The translations under genes were made by a program, and so were the position numbers. This document shows positions 26,686 to 40,900 of a DNA stretch of 64,000 nt, piece after piece. How positions within the stretch are numbered: position 1 is the first letter of the stretch; each line of letters starts with the position of its first letter. Source of the DNA: Apus apus (taxonomy: Eukaryota > Chordata > Aves > Apodiformes > Apodidae); the NCBI RefSeq assembly GCF_020740795.1, contig NC_067291.1, positions 11,846,780-11,910,779 on the forward strand, written 5' to 3'. The notes below the pieces were generated by a model. It did not search any database. It worked only from the letters and a program-made list of their open reading frames with translations, and was not told the origin of the DNA.

Positions 26686-29600
26686 GTAAGGGGAGCAGCT
26701 CCCGCGGCCGGAGGGTGCGGGGCCCGTGCTGCTGGAGGGGGGCTCGCCCCGCGCCCGCCCCCCGCGAGAGGCAGCGGGTTCCTGGCCCCTCTCCTGGCGG
26801 GTGGCATCGCTCTCTGGCACCTCGGGGGGTGATTCCTTCAGCTTCACCCCTGGGTCCTTCCTTTTACTGTCCCCTCTTGCGTGGATCCTTACAGGAGAGG
26901 TTCCCTGTTTCCTTCTTCTGCTGGGGGCGTCAGGTCTTTCTTTTAGGGACTCATTTGTTATTGGATGCTGTGTTTGTGCTGGGAGGCCTCAGTTAAAGAC
27001 AGCCTGTAGTGTACTAGCTTTCTCCTGAAGAGTTAATTGTGTCCTTCCACAAACTGCTGGCTTATTATCCTACCTGGCAAACCGTGGATTTGTCCTGTCG
27101 AGGCTCTCCTGTGTTTCTAGAGTTTTCCCTCCTTTCCTAGATGCTGTGCTCGTATCTTTCCCGAGGTAAACATTCTCTTCTTCCCCTGCTGTTCTCTTTT
27201 CTCATTTATAGCATGGTTCTCTAATACTTGGGGTTTCTCTCTTAAGGGAAACAAGCCCCTTTCTGCCGAGCAGGTGGGCTGGCTGCCCTGCATGGCACCG
27301 TGGCAGTGACCCAGAGCTTCAGGAAGTGGCAGCAGTGGGATTCCTCTCCCTCGAGGTGTTTGAAAGCCTCACCTGCTTTGCTTGCTTATTCCAAGCACTA
27401 GAGATCTGCATTTCTGTTGGATCTCATTCATGTTAAGGGTTAAACTGAAGTTTGTGTCTGTAATCTATTCAGTTGAATTGGACAACTGCTCTTTTCTTGG
27501 TGAAGAAAATAAAGGTTCATTGGGTTCTTAGCTGTGCTTACATGTCTAGGTCTGCCTTCAGTTACTTGGCTTGTCAGCAGCAAATGCAGTAAGTGCGCTT
27601 TGTTTGGGTATAGATAGGCTAAATATTTGTATCTAATGTTTATTTTCACTACTGTTCTTTCTTTCCTGTTATGTACTGATCTTGAAAAATGTCAGGGATC
27701 TGCATCTTTTGGTTACTTTCACTGTTAAACAAATCTGAGGGCAATTTACAAGAGGTCTTGGCTTGTTTTGCAGCTAACATGCTAGTAAGTGAGGCAGCCT
27801 TTGCTATGGTGAGTTTGTAACTCAAGAAGCAGAAGGTATTTCACTGAGGAAGTTAGAGAGGTAACCACAACAAGTGCTGGCTCATCTAGCAACTGGTAAC
27901 AGTGCAAGTTGCTTAATCCTGCTGAGATGTCAGGTAAACATAAAAAAGTAAAAGGGGGGGAGAGGATCTGATAAAGGAATTAGTAATGGCAAAAAGGAAC
28001 AACAGAATATATTAAAGTTGTCTGTATAGTTATTGAAAAACTGTGGTTTGACTTTCAGCACTCATTACAGTAAAAAAAATGTGATGCAGAATTCAGATAA
28101 TGTTCTCCTTCTTAGGGTGGGTCAAAGGTAAAGTTTCCACTTATTTCAAGTGCAGGACTGAGCAAGGAATTTGAAGTTAATTGTCTCCAGTGAAATAAAT
28201 AGTGTTTAGTAGCAAATTAGTGTGCAGGAAAAAGATATTTGGATCGGATTTTTTTCAGTGTGAGGAAACACAAGACACTTCTTAAGAGCTCATTTTGGAA
28301 AAATTCAAATAATATGTTGGGCAAAGTAATACTGGAAACAGCTGATCAAAATATACAAGTCTCAGTAATGGATCTGTTTATCTCTGACACCCAGAGACAC
28401 AGTCATGGTCATACATATAAAGGTGCAAACAGTTGGAAGTAACAAAAATGAAGGGGGACATGCAAAATTGAAATAAAGGCACTCCATCTTTTAGCTAAAT
28501 TCTTTTACAAAATGCTCAAAAAAGCAAACGCAAGAGCATGAGAGATATATTTCTCAACAGAACATTTGTTAAGTCTGTAAGTGCTTGAGGAGCCATATAC
28601 CTTTGTGTATTGAACAGATGAGAGATGCTAAGGGTAACTGTTAAAAGCAGAGACAGGCATTACTTGAGGAAAGAATGAAATTAATTCCTTTAGTGTTCCC
28701 AAAGGAGAATGGGGGCAGATGACAAAAACTGGCAGATTTCCCAGAGGACATTGAGGAATACTGAAGGGAATGAGACTTGTGCCAGGACATGTGATTAAGG
28801 AATACGAATAATATTTGAAGGCTGACAGACATAAAGACAAATTTCAAGGATGAAACGAGAGTTAAGACATCTTGTATTTAACAATACATTAAAAAATATG
28901 AATACATATCGAAAAGTGACAAGATCCATGTATTTTCAAAAGATACTATTTCCGTGCTAAAATAGACTTCTATTTAACTGAAATAAACTGCAGTTCTACC
29001 TGAAATACAGAGTAATATAGATAAATAGTTACAGAAAGATTAAATAAAATAAATGGAGCTATTCCATAACTCTGGGTACTCTAGTGGAGTCACTTGCAGA
29101 GCTACCTTTTGCAAAAGAAACCCATTTTGGTTTTGTTTTTGGAAAAAGCCTGCCTCTTCTGTGTGCCTTTATGTCCAGCTTTTGTGTTACCTATTGGTGA
29201 TCACCTTAAACTCTTAAGTTTAGAGAGTCCAGGAAAAAAAGCAAAAAATACTTAGGATTTTATACATGCAGTTGAGGTTTCTGAGCTGTTTGCTCAGTGC
29301 ATGTCAGCTTGGTTTATCAAAGTTACAGTTAAGTAAGTGTTTGCTTTATAACAGGTCAGCAGCCAACTTTTTCTGGTTTCTAAAGCCCTCACCAAAATCA
29401 CGCATGATGTGCTATTGCAGACTGGTTGGTGTAGTAAAAAGTAATCAGGTGTCTGTAATCCTTTAATTCACAATCAGTATTCTTGATGGTTTTCTCCTAG
29501 AATTTTTTACCCAGTTGTATTTTTTCCCCACTGAAAACAACACGTGTGTATAGGTTTTCACCTAAGTGTGTATCTAGTAGTGAGACTGAGAGTTATGAGC

Positions 29601-32572
29601 ATCTGTTGGAATTACTGCAGTAAATTCTGCCCCCCAGAGTGAGGGGTGTTTTAACTGTTTTTCTATGTATTCCAATATAGAAAGGTGTAATTCTGCTTCA
29701 TTATCTGTACCCTAATAATTGCTAGCGTCACAGAACTGATAGACCCAAAAGCTTATATATAACTCAAAGGTTATGTATCTGTTATGTAACAGATAATAGC
29801 CTTCAGCTACACTAGAATTTTTTTTAGTATGCTTCTTATTTAGGTTATAAGTTTAAATTGAAGCACCCAGGTGAACTGGAATGAGGATTGCTTCCATTCT
29901 GTGCCTTTAATATCAGTGATGATCCCTCGAGTATAACCCATTTGACTAATAAAATACCAAGCAGAATCCAGGTGCCACCTCTCACTGGCTGATAAGGGAG
30001 AGCAGGCTGTTTCTCAGAGCTGATTAACTCATGTGCAAGTCCCACGAAATTCAGGGTTTTTTTTCCCCCTGTTTTAACATAAATGTATTTTCAAATACAT
30101 TTTTTTTCAATTAACCTTCAAGGAGTTCAGCTTGTGATGAACATTTGTCTCCTGTCAACCTCTGACGTATCTTATCTCTTTTCCTGTTTTTGGTTTGAAA
30201 TGTTTTGATGTAGGTGTGTGAATCTTTGCCTTCTGTTTTTTGCAGGCCTTGTTCTTGTGGTGGTTGTGCATGTGGGATAACCCAGATGGTGGGAGGACTG
30301 CATCTTCTGTTGCATACTGGGAGTATTTCTAGCGTGGTGTTTCTGTTAAGAAAAGCAATAAGCACAGAGAGTGAGTAAGAAAGCCTTAACAGGCATCAGA
30401 TGCTATTATCACATCTGCTGTGCTCTAAAGCTGCAGCCAGGCTAGTAGCTTGGTGTAAACATCTATGATTTTTGAAAGCAGTTGGAGGCTAGTGAGCTGA
30501 GACCCTCCCTCCCTTAGCATGTTTTGAAAGCTCAGCCATGATGCTGGCACAGGAAATCTGCTCTTGACTTTGAAATTGAATTAATTGTAGCTTAAGTCTG
30601 TGTGTAGCAGCAGCAGTCTCATTATTGACAGCTTATCCATAGTGAATTTATTAGGCTTGGATTCTTAGCAATAGGCAAAATTAATACTTTTTTCAGGAAA
30701 CACATGACTGCCAATTATAGTGACTATCTTATTTGTAGTGTAGGCATCAGCAGTTGCTGGCCTATGCAGACTGGTTTCCTTAACCTTCTATTGTGAGTGA
30801 AGAAAGAGGAACTCTTAAGAGAGTGTGAATCAGGAGCTGGCTCTATTGTCTATAAATAGAGCCTAAAGGTGAGCAGATTTTCTAACCAAAACAGCCAAAA
30901 TCTGTCACAACCTTTTTGCCTTCTGAAAGTAATTTAATATAATGTAAGAAAATATATGCACTGTACTCTCATCTCTTACATATTGTGAATGGCATTTTTC
31001 TTTTCAAGTACTGCATCTTTTTTACCAATGTTTTTAAAGGCCTTTTTCTATTTTTAGATTTTTTTTTTAACTTTTGGCTGTCACTAGCAGTTGCAGGGCT
31101 GCTGCTTCTTCTCTCTGAGATGTCTGCTGTTACTCCTTTGATTTATGTGGCATTTTGATCCAATCTGTTAGAAGGAAGACCAGATCAAGATGAAGACCTT
31201 CTTGTTCCCCAGACAGACTAAGATTGGGTTTTGATATGGCTTTATTTTTTTTTCTTGAGTATTTTTCTTTTTTTTTGTTACATTGTAGATGAATGATACT
31301 AGCCTAGACATAATATTTAAGCTTTTTTAAATTCCATGTTGACATTGGCTAATACACAAACACTTTATTTGCACAAGTGCTTGCTAGCAAAGGAAGTACT
31401 TTGGTAAACTGAGGAAGAGACAAATTTTATACAAAGAGAATCTGAATTTGGAACTGAGACATGAAAGTAAATTTATTGACTACGTGCAGGTGTATTTCTT
31501 TCCCAGGATTGTATGCTTTTATCATATAGTCCATTAGAGAGACTGTTCTTTCACATCCAACTTAATTTGGCATCATGAATCCAAGACTGTAGTAGGCAGC
31601 AAGCTTCAGTTCTTTTCCTAGTCATTAATAGATAATTGGATGTACTCTTTGCAAATTGTGGGGGTGGGACAGTGGTGAAAAATACATTAGAATTTAGTTG
31701 ATTGTCAGAGATGTTTTAAAATGGATAAATATGATTCTTATATTTGTTTCAGAAATGAGTGTAAATCCTCAGCCACTGACAAGGACAAAATAACATTCCT
31801 CTATGTATATCAAATTAGACAATATTGTTTGTCTCTACCCATGTCATGGCTGGCGACTGTTGTAATGCAATACAAGAATTATAAAACTATAATGTAGATG
31901 ATACACTGTTCATCTAAAATGATGTGAGCAGAGGCTCAGGGGTTGTGTAAATCTTTGAAGACTTGTTTCTTTTTTTGGTGGAAAAAATAGTGCTTGCTCT
32001 GAAACTGAGCTAATAGGTAGGAAAGAGGAAGACAGTTCCTTGTGGCATGAAGGTGATTTTCACTATTAAAAATTACATCTGATGAGGTTGGGAGGAGGGG
32101 GAAACCAGCTCTCAAGATTCTTGTTAACAGTTATGTTTATAATTGTATTTATCACTGTTAGATAACCTGCAAGTAAGGCATAACTGCAGGAAAAAGGAAC
32201 TTAATGTGCTTCAGTCAGTGTAGAGCTGAGCAGAAGAGAGCAATCATATGCCTCTGCAGCCTTTAACAATGCAGCTTTCAAAAGATGGATCATAATGCCT
32301 TAAATTGGGAATCTAGCAGAGATGCAGCTACAACTTGGAAGGAGCCTAGTTACCTGTTACACATAAAATATTTATATATAACAATCTGAATGGCACTGCA
32401 GTAGAAAATAGTATAGGATAATGGAATAGAAGCTGAACTTTCTCCTTGAATGCATTTCTTTTTATAGATCCTTGGCTTTGGGGAAGAGTTTTGCACAGGC
32501 ATCCTGAAAGTCAGAGTGAGAGCTGGCGCTCCGTCCCTAACTCACGCTGTTACTGAGTCACTGCAGCACATG

Positions 32573-32642
32573 CTGGGTAGCACATTGCAGGGCAGTCTCC
32601 TGAGAATCTGGGTAGCACATTGCAGGGCAGTCTCCTGAGGAT
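32573..32642. repeat. 35-bp tandem duplication
   Basis: Copies at 32,573-32,607 and 32,608-32,642 both begin CTGGGTAGCACATTGCAGGG and differ at a single base (A or G near the end). The near-identity indicates a recent duplication. It lies in SH3GL3 intron 1 with no obvious effect on coding or splicing. Confidence 0.95.
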
Positions 32643-33830
32643 CCTGTAGTGCTGAACAACAAATAGACAAGTGAAGCACAACAGCATTGCATTAAGATTT
32701 TTGTTAGCGTCAGGTGGACAGTGTTACTTGAAGTTGCTTAAATATCTTGAAGAGATGCATTTCTACCAGGAAGTGGCTTTCCTATACAGAATTTGGGACA
32801 GACTTTATAGTATACATATAGGAGGACAAATTCTGCTGAGTTATAGAAATCTAGGATGGCTCAATGAAGGGCCTCTTATGTAGGCATATGCAGTGTAACT
32901 GTATAACTGAGAGCAGAATCTGCCCTGTAAAACTTCAGTCCAAGTGCTTGCTTCCTGTCAAGATAAGGAAGTTTTATATATTCAGTCACACAATATAGCT
33001 GCATTTCCAGAACAAACCATTGCTGAAGAATAGGAGTTTTTAAGATAATGTTTTGTCTGTTGTGCCATCTAAACACCAACACTTCCTGTAAGGACGTGTA
33101 TAATTCAAGTTACAAAATAGGTCTCATTCTTCCTAACATCTGTAAGAACCCTATAAACCTCAAACTTCATCTTATAATGATATTGTTAATGCTGTTTTCA
33201 CACCAGTATATTGTAATCATCCAATTCTATAGTTAGCTGTGTTCTCATAGTTCTTTCCTGTTCATGGAAATCAAGCCACTGCTGGAGCTTTATGACTAGT
33301 TGAGATTTGAAAAATACAAGTTTTAACAATGCTTTCAACAAGTCCTGTTAGAAAAGGGTTAATCAAATGTTAGATTACACCTTGAATTCTATTTTGTGTA
33401 GTACTAGTGTCCTATCTTTGTGTACATTGTTCTATTTTTAAAGTTAAGAGTTAAATGTGTTGATGGGAGAATATACCAGTTAATTGTCTGCAACATCTCA
33501 AATATCAGCAGCTGTTTATGTGAAATACAAAAATAACTCGGCCTTACATGCTTTCTATTGAAAGGATAATGCCAGGCTTCTGATGAGAATTAATTCCATT
33601 TCTGTACTACCCTAATTAAATTACGTTTTTGATACTGTACCTGCCTTTAATGAACTGCAACAATGGCACTGAAATTAGCCTGGTTAGGAACTGAACGTGC
33701 TTGTAAGAATTCAGGACTCAAAGGAAATCAAGGAGTTCTCAAGTTCCATTTTCTGTGATTGGTAGTGTTTCTGTTCTTGAGCTGTCAGGTTACAGATTCA
33801 AAGTGAAAAAGTGAGGAAAAATTTTGGAAG

Positions 33831-33844
33831 TTTTTTTTTTTTTT
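33831..33844. repeat. Poly-T tract (14 T)
   Basis: This is a homopolymer in intron 1. Confidence 0.9.
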
Positions 33845-34044
33845 ACCAAACAAAAAGGAAATAAAATATTAAAACCCAGTATAAGTAGTCCTAGGTAGTA
33901 TCAGCCCCTTTGTTCCCTTGTGAGTGCTTTGCAGATCAGGTAGGTCTTGCTGTTCCCATTCAGTTTGGTTTTGGAGATGCAAACAAATAAGGTACTTGAA
34001 GGTGGCATGACTTCAAGGTTAAAAAGCTGGTCAGTGGCAGTAAC

Positions 34045-34108
34045 TAAATTATGTTTCCAGTAAATTACGTAAAATTTATGTTTCCATAAAGTAAATTATG
34101 TTTCCAGG
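34045..34108. repeat. Imperfect repeats of a TTATGTTTCCA unit
   Basis: TTATGTTTCCA occurs three times within about 64 bp, with TAAATTA-type spacers between the copies. This is probably a local slippage or duplication product. Confidence 0.75.
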
Positions 34109-37100
34109 CTGTAGATGCAATCTTCAGTCATTAGGAAATGTGCTTTCAATCTTTGTTGGGGTTTGAAAAGATGCACAGAAGAGCTGTATCACATTCACTG
34201 TGGCTTGTTTTTTAAATTCTGTTATTTTTAATGAGATGTATGGATAAATATGAAATGAGTTTGGATTAAAGCTTCTATTTAAATGCGGTGTGATTCCACT
34301 GACTCAAAGTTCAGCAAGGCTGAACATGGTATTTTTACCACCTAACTTTACTGGTTTTAATGCCCCTTTGGATCTGCAAACTGTGTTTTAGAACCTAGGG
34401 TTTTCAGGTGATGGTATCTCCGCAGCAGAGAATAAGTGTGTGAAGAAGAATTACTTAGTGCCATGAATAAGATGTGGGATTGGAGGTCAGAAAGTCATTG
34501 TTTTGATTAAAAATTGTGCCTTTCCCTTTTGCAGTTCTGTTGAGACAGCTAAGAAGTGAAATCTGGTGCCTCTGCTACCTGCATGGTCAGAGAATGCCAT
34601 GAACATCGCAACACTCTCTTTCCTGCAGAGAATGTAGCACCTGTCAGCTTGGCTTCTGGGTCAATTTGTGTGTGCATGGTGGGAGGGGAAGAAACCCTGT
34701 TAAATTAAATTATTAATCAAAGACTGGAACTTTTCATCCTTTCAGAATCAGCAGTTCCAGTCTGCTAGAAATTCCTTCCAAAGAAAATAACGTTTAAAGA
34801 TGTCAGGATGAATTCTGTTTTCCATGTAAGCTGCTTGGATGTCTGCCTGGAGGCACTGGAACATGGCAACTGCTACTTGCCTTTAACTGTTTATTGGCTT
34901 GTGGCTTTAGCATCTGAATGTTCCCTACCTGTTGTTTTACCCCTGTAAATGGTAGTGACCACCTAAAATTTCTTTGGTGTTGAAGGTGGGGCTTTTTAGT
35001 TTGTGTTTTTGCTTTGCTTGTGCTGAGGGAGGGGGAGAGCAAGCTAAACTTCACATCCCTGGTCCGTCCTACAGCTCTCCATGTGCTCAGAGACCACTGA
35101 CATTGTTCCTCAGTGGAACTTTCCCTTCTTTGTCCTGTTTAACATAAGTTTGTGCTAGTGTCTGTCACAGTATTTTAATTTAATAGGAAGGAAAACTTCT
35201 GGGCTGGACAGTAGGAAGGAGAGGCACACAAGCACAGGTGAATGTTCAGCTTAGGCAGGAAGAGAGTTACTTGCAGAAACACCTTTGTGTTTGAGGAGAT
35301 ATGTTGCAGAGGAGACTCCAGGTTAAATATGTCTTCAGTGGATACTTTAATCTGTAGTTAGCCTCTGTAGGTTTTTCTCAAACTGTGCACTTGATTACTG
35401 CTTTCCTTGCTTCTGAGTGGGGCAAGTACAGGGGCACTACTTGCAAAGGGGCTGCAGTTTCTGATAAACCCAGAAGTTGTTCAGCTTCCACACTTGTAAA
35501 TGTTTGATGCTGGAGATGGAGGGTAGATGCCCCTGTGGGTATGTGCAGTACCAAGGGAGAAGATGCAGGAGGGTCTCATCCTTTGTATATCTAAAAGAAG
35601 AAAGAGGAAACTCAGTTTGGCCAGTAGGGTTTGCATCAGGAGCTTCTGTGCCTGACTATCACAAAATTAGGTGTGCAGTTTGCAAAGCTATTCTGCTACA
35701 CAGATTAGGGAGAATGTATAATTGTGTGGGGAAGACTATCAGAAGATGGTGATAAATTTGCTTTGGCTACCTAAATGTATATACTGTGAAGAAAGTGGGT
35801 TCTTACTTTTAAATTATTTGTGTGAGCTTTGTTTTGTTTTGCTTTGTTCCAGTCTCTGACCCTTTGTTTTCTTTCCATTTACCATTACACTCATAATTTC
35901 TTTTTAGAAGTTAGTTGTCCCAGTTTCATGCTGCCATTTAATATGCTCCCTTGCAGAGATTCCTTTGTTGCCCTTCCATTATGTAGAACTATTTTAATGG
36001 TTCAAGAACTTGGACTGTATTTGTTACTGAGTGTTTCTTTTGTTACTTCCTCATGCGGGAGTTTAGCCTTTAATATCAGCAGAATTAATCTTGCATGGTT
36101 TCTAGAAAATATTTTCCCTTTTTTTTTTTTTTAACACATTAGCAAATTATCTCATCTTGGGTGTTTACTCATTGAGGTATTTTATATGGTCATAAGCTAT
36201 TAAGGTTTTATCCATTTAGACATTCTTTGTTTATAATGATGCACTTTCATTGAGATAAACAATAAAAAAATTATGTTCTGGATCTGTTTAGATGGTGGGA
36301 GAAAAAAACCCTAGCAGTTTTCGTTTGAGGTCTTGTGATTCCTGTAATTTTTCAAAAATAAATTTGAGACATGAGAAAGCTTTTGACTAAAGGCTTAGTT
36401 CAGTCCTCCCACTGAAAGCCATTGAAGGAGACAGTGAACACTAGAATTTGAAGTGAGCAGACTGTCATATAATAGAAATATTTTCTCCTTTTTGCTTTCT
36501 CAGCTCTCATCAGCTTGCTTTGGTGGAATCACTGAACCTCCAAAATAATTGTTAAAAAAAGGTTGTAAATAAAGTAACACAAATGGAAAGGAAACCAGAA
36601 GCATCCCCCAATTACAGAATTGGCCCAACCTAAATGTCTGTGTTAGGGAAAGGTAATCTAATTTCCCTGAGATGTTGTATTTTTGTTTACCAGTGTGATG
36701 AGATCTGAGATGTGTGATGAGATCTATGTTGAAAAATCAGGATCACACTGATTTATCTACTATAGAGTAATGAAATTACCCATGGAATTGTGTACTGTAA
36801 AGTCTTAGTTTATAGAGTGAATATTAATATAGCCAAATTACAACTGTGTCCATCTGGTTTGAGTGCTGTGCTCTGTGCAGGTCAATGGAGCAGGTGCTGG
36901 CAACATGCTGTTGCCATTTGTGGTTAAATGTGAGGTCATTAGGCTTCAAGAGGTTTTTGGATGTGACTTGTTTGGTAGAAAAACATTTTTCTTGTTCCCA
37001 ACTTATTTCCAGAAGTAAAATAAAGGACTTTTTTCCAAGGTTTTTTTAGTTTTATGCAAAATCTGTTCAACAATTTGGAGTATGTATTTTTACAGTTAAT

Positions 37101-37555
37101 GTAATATGAGTAAAATCTTGAAAAACATTGAAATTGAAAAACTCCTAAAGCCCATAGGTGTGAACTGTCTTGCCTGCCTTCTTATCTGAAAATTCCAGGC
37201 CCCAGTTTTAGTGTGGGTAAATGGAAATTGAGGATAGTCATTCCACTATTATTTATAAATACAGAGTGTGTTTAAATAACCTGTATTTCCTACCCTACCA
37301 CCTTCAAGCCTTTGGACAGAAAAACTCCTCATAGATGGCTCTGCCCAAAATTAGTTTGCTATACATTCTTAGAAGGCAAAAAACCTGCCTTTCAGTTTCC
37401 AGACCTCTCTGTCTGAACAAGGCTTGCGGAAGAACTGAAAATTCCCTGTGTGGAATGGCACTTGCCCTGAGCAGCGCTGTCCTGGGTTGCTGACTCTGGC
37501 AAAGGTCTGGGCTGAATGACAGAATTTCTTTATCAGATCTGTTCATTGCTTATGT

Positions 37556-37559
<4 letters not shown>

Positions 37560-37587
<28 letters not shown>
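37560..37587. repeat. Poly-T tract (28 T)
   Basis: This is the longest homopolymer in the window. Read on the minus strand it is a poly-A tail at the end of the sequence to its right (37,588 onward), which suggests a retroposed insertion. I recognise neither a source gene nor an AATAAA signal just before the tail, so a simple repeat is equally likely. Confidence 0.9.
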
Positions 37588-37926
37588 GACATTACTTTTG
37601 TGGAAACACTCTATGAAGCTTCTTCATTAGTTATTGTGGTACTTCTGAGTTCTAACAAGATTAGTGTCGGATTGCACCCTGCTGCCAACAGGAAGCAGCA
37701 AGTTCAGAGTGAGAAGTGAGAGCTTGCACAGCAGATTCCTGGTTTTGCACCAAGCACCTCTATGTCTGTCAGCACCTTTGGGAAGCAGCCAGAAGACTAG
37801 TCCTGCTCACTCTGTCTGATGAACAAAAAGTTTGCTTACCCAAGGGAAGAAGATGCACACTTTTTTTTTTTCCCCTTGCATTATCTTAAAATTACATTTG
37901 TTAAGAAAATGAGGAAATGATCTTGT

Positions 37927-37942
37927 AAAAAAAAAAAAAAAA
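37927..37942. repeat. Poly-A tract (16 A)
   Basis: This homopolymer in intron 1 lies about 340 bp from the 28-T tract and in the opposite base. Confidence 0.9.
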
Positions 37943-40900
37943 GAGTAAAACTGTATGAACTCACCTTATGAAGTGTTGTCAATTTCTGTGATACTTTATT
38001 GAAAACTATGCAAAATAGGACAAAAAAATTATAGTTTTTAAAAGCCTAGTTTCAGGTGGAGGAAGTTGGTTTATTAAGATTGTTTTCTCTTTGAACATAT
38101 TTATGACCCAAAATAGTAACTGCTTGCTTTGTTAATTACTTTCCATAGAGTAACATCCAAGTTCTTCCTTCAGCAGATGTTCAGTTGTTGCCAGTGCATA
38201 TGAAACTGACTATATTTTATGTTTTGTTCATCACCTGGAACATTTAAAACACACCAAATGGGCTACCTTAGCAGCAGCGCTGTGGCATATATGAAGCATT
38301 TGCACTAATTCTAGGAAGGCATATTATTATTCTAGCAGGTGACTGAAACAAGTACACAGTCTGTCCCAAGTTACTTTTCTGGATGTGTGCAAAGAAAACT
38401 AAATTTTTGTCAACTTGCTGGTCATTTTCTACATTCAATATACAGAAATGACAACTGTTGTTTGCCAGTGATAATTACTGTTCAGAAAATAATGCTGTAC
38501 AAAAGCCTGTCTGTAGGTCTTTTCCTCTGCAGGTCTCCCTGGAAGCTGACATCTTTCTGTGTGTTTACAACAGTGCAGTTATAAAGATGCATTCAGTGCA
38601 TTGACAAGGATTGCTCAAATGTTACAGCAATTGAATATATAATTTTAACATTTCCATAATCCAAAAAGTAACTGTAAAATGAGTTAGGTCCAGCAGACGT
38701 TGGAACTCCAAGTCAGTCAGGGCTTTATTTTGCACACATCATTCTACATGACACATCTTAAGAGCTTGAAAAATAGCAAAACTTGCTTTTCTTTGTACTT
38801 GCTTTACCAGTGTTTTCCAGTTTTGGATAAGTGATTCTGTATATTATGTAATTTAGTGTTGTATCTTTATTAATGAAGAACATATTTCCTTGTGGATTTT
38901 AAAATTTTTGATCAAAGACGTATGATAGAGGGCCACATCTCCTGCTTTCTTTGGTATGAAGAATGCAAGAATTGTGACATTTTTATTGCAGGCCAGTTAG
39001 GGGTGGAGATTTGACATTCAGTGATCTTTTCAGCTGTAGTTAAAGGTTCCTGTTTTATGGGACTTGGCAAGTTTTGCTGCTGATGGATGCACTGCCCTTT
39101 TTGTAGGAAGTTTGCTAGAAAGCCACATGCTACTGCAGGGGAGGAGAGTGCCTTTTGACCTTGCCTGCACTTAGTGCTTCAGAGCTCCTTGGGCATTTCT
39201 GCAGAGGTCTATGTTACTCTGTTTGTAAATTATGCTTGGAACATTTTCCAGGTTTCTCTTTCATTTGTTTAAAGATGAAATTTGATACGTTTTGGTAACA
39301 ATGAAATAAAATTCTGTGTGCATGCTGGGGGGAGTTCTCTTCTGTCCCCACAGGGGAAGTCAGTGGTGCATTTCTGCAGTGCTGCTGCTCCCCCTGGAAA
39401 GAATTGTGCCTCGTGGAGCTTCGGGACAGTGCATCTGTCTTCCAAGTGTGGGAAGCCCTGTTGTCCCCAAGGGCATTTTAGTTTGTGGTATTGCATGTAA
39501 CAGTGTGTTGCTGCCTAAAACCACTAGTATGTTTTGAAATGGAGTTATGAAAATACGGCAAAAATGTGCAGTGACTTCCTCTCCAGACTAGTCACAGTGA
39601 ACGCAGTGATGAAAACGGTAATACATTATTTTTTTTCCTCTTTTCACTGTGATACTTGGAGTTTAAAATTTTATATTAAGAGAATGAAAGGAGTACAGAT
39701 TATTAAAAGCTTTCAGATACACAAGACTGTGTGAGATTGTTCCACTTAGGTTTTGCAACTCACGACTACCACAGCTTACATTAGCAAAGGGAGAAAGATA
39801 TCTTAAATCCTTTTGTTTTTCCCCTGGTTGTCACTGCTAAGGGTCTTACCTGAATCCCAGTGGTAATCAGAGTTGCTGGGAGCATATTCTGGATTTTTCA
39901 AAGTATTTGAGCAAGGGGATTGTGACACCATGAAAGACTTGGTTGCTGTTGTAGTGAACCCAGGAACAGGAAGCACTTTACTTCACAGTGCTCCAGTGCT
40001 GAATGTGAACTTCAATGCTTGTGAAAACTGTCACTTAAAATGGCTTTAAAAAAGAAATAAGCAAACTAGAAACCTCTCAAGCAGAGGAGACAAAAAGATC
40101 TTGCAGATTCAAAGGGAAAATGTGCAATCCATGCACAGCATGAACAGGTGGATTGTCCTGAGTAGCAAGTAATAGGAACTAACTGTGGCAGAAGAATGTG
40201 GGTGTTTCACGCTGTACTAAGAGGAGTGGAAACTACTCAATTGCTCAAAAAAATAGGAATGAGGCCACTTAAATCAAAGTGGTGTTCAGTAAAAGGTAAG
40301 GGTAAGAAAAATTGTCAGCCCTTTTTATAGTGACTTAATAAAATCCACAAGGGTAGTGTAAGTGCTAAAAAATGTAAACAGTAGTTTAATAACATTGAGA
40401 GATAAATCTCTAACTTGGTTATGTAGGAATGGAGTTCCATAAGAATTACTGCCTGATAGAAAATAGTTTCTGGAAGAGCAATAGAGATTATTTATCACTT
40501 TTCAGGCATACAAGGTAGACTTGCTGATAAACATTATGCTGAAGTGGTGATGAGCAATAGTATGATAATGTGGGGAGAAGTTAATTCTAAACCAAATCAG
40601 CCAGAAATTATGGGTTTGACCCTCAGTGCATCTGGCTATATACAACTTCTGTTGGCTGTCTTGTTCTGCTTCCTCTGTACAGCTCTCTAGGGACTCTGTA
40701 GTGGATGATCTTGACCACATTTTTACTGATAATGGGTTCAGTAAACCTGTCACTTTAAACTGTGGCATTGCCAAGGAAGTTTTTACTTTCAGTAAATATA
40801 TAGTTAGATATTGACTTAAAAATGGTACTCCTACCTATTTGTAGCATATCTTTTAATGTTAGCAACTTTTGAGCGTAGACAAATTTAAGAATATAGAACC

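Larger units (their letters stand above)
26230..26830 (+). promoter_or_regulatory. SH3GL3: CpG-island promoter of SH3GL3
   Basis: Base composition changes sharply here from AT-rich flanks to GC-rich, CpG-dense sequence surrounding the start codon. No TATA box is visible at a suitable distance. Two CCAAT boxes lie at 26,420-26,424 and 26,471-26,475, and the second is followed immediately by a GC-box-like GGGGCGG (26,476-26,482). Octamer-like elements lie at 26,396-26,404 and 26,448-26,455; the second is a perfect ATTTGCAT. The transcription start is not visible. CCAAT boxes usually lie 60-100 bp upstream of it, which suggests about 26,530-26,600 and a short 5' UTR. Dispersed initiation is likely for this promoter class. 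Confidence 0.88.

Noticed and set aside
26454..26996. 180-codon plus-strand frame, and 133- and 120-codon minus-strand frames, in the CpG island
   Set aside because: GC-rich DNA has few stop codons, so long frames arise by chance. The products are Gly/Pro/Arg/Ala-rich and overlap the true endophilin start in another frame. Only the uORF part is reported, as a regulatory possibility.
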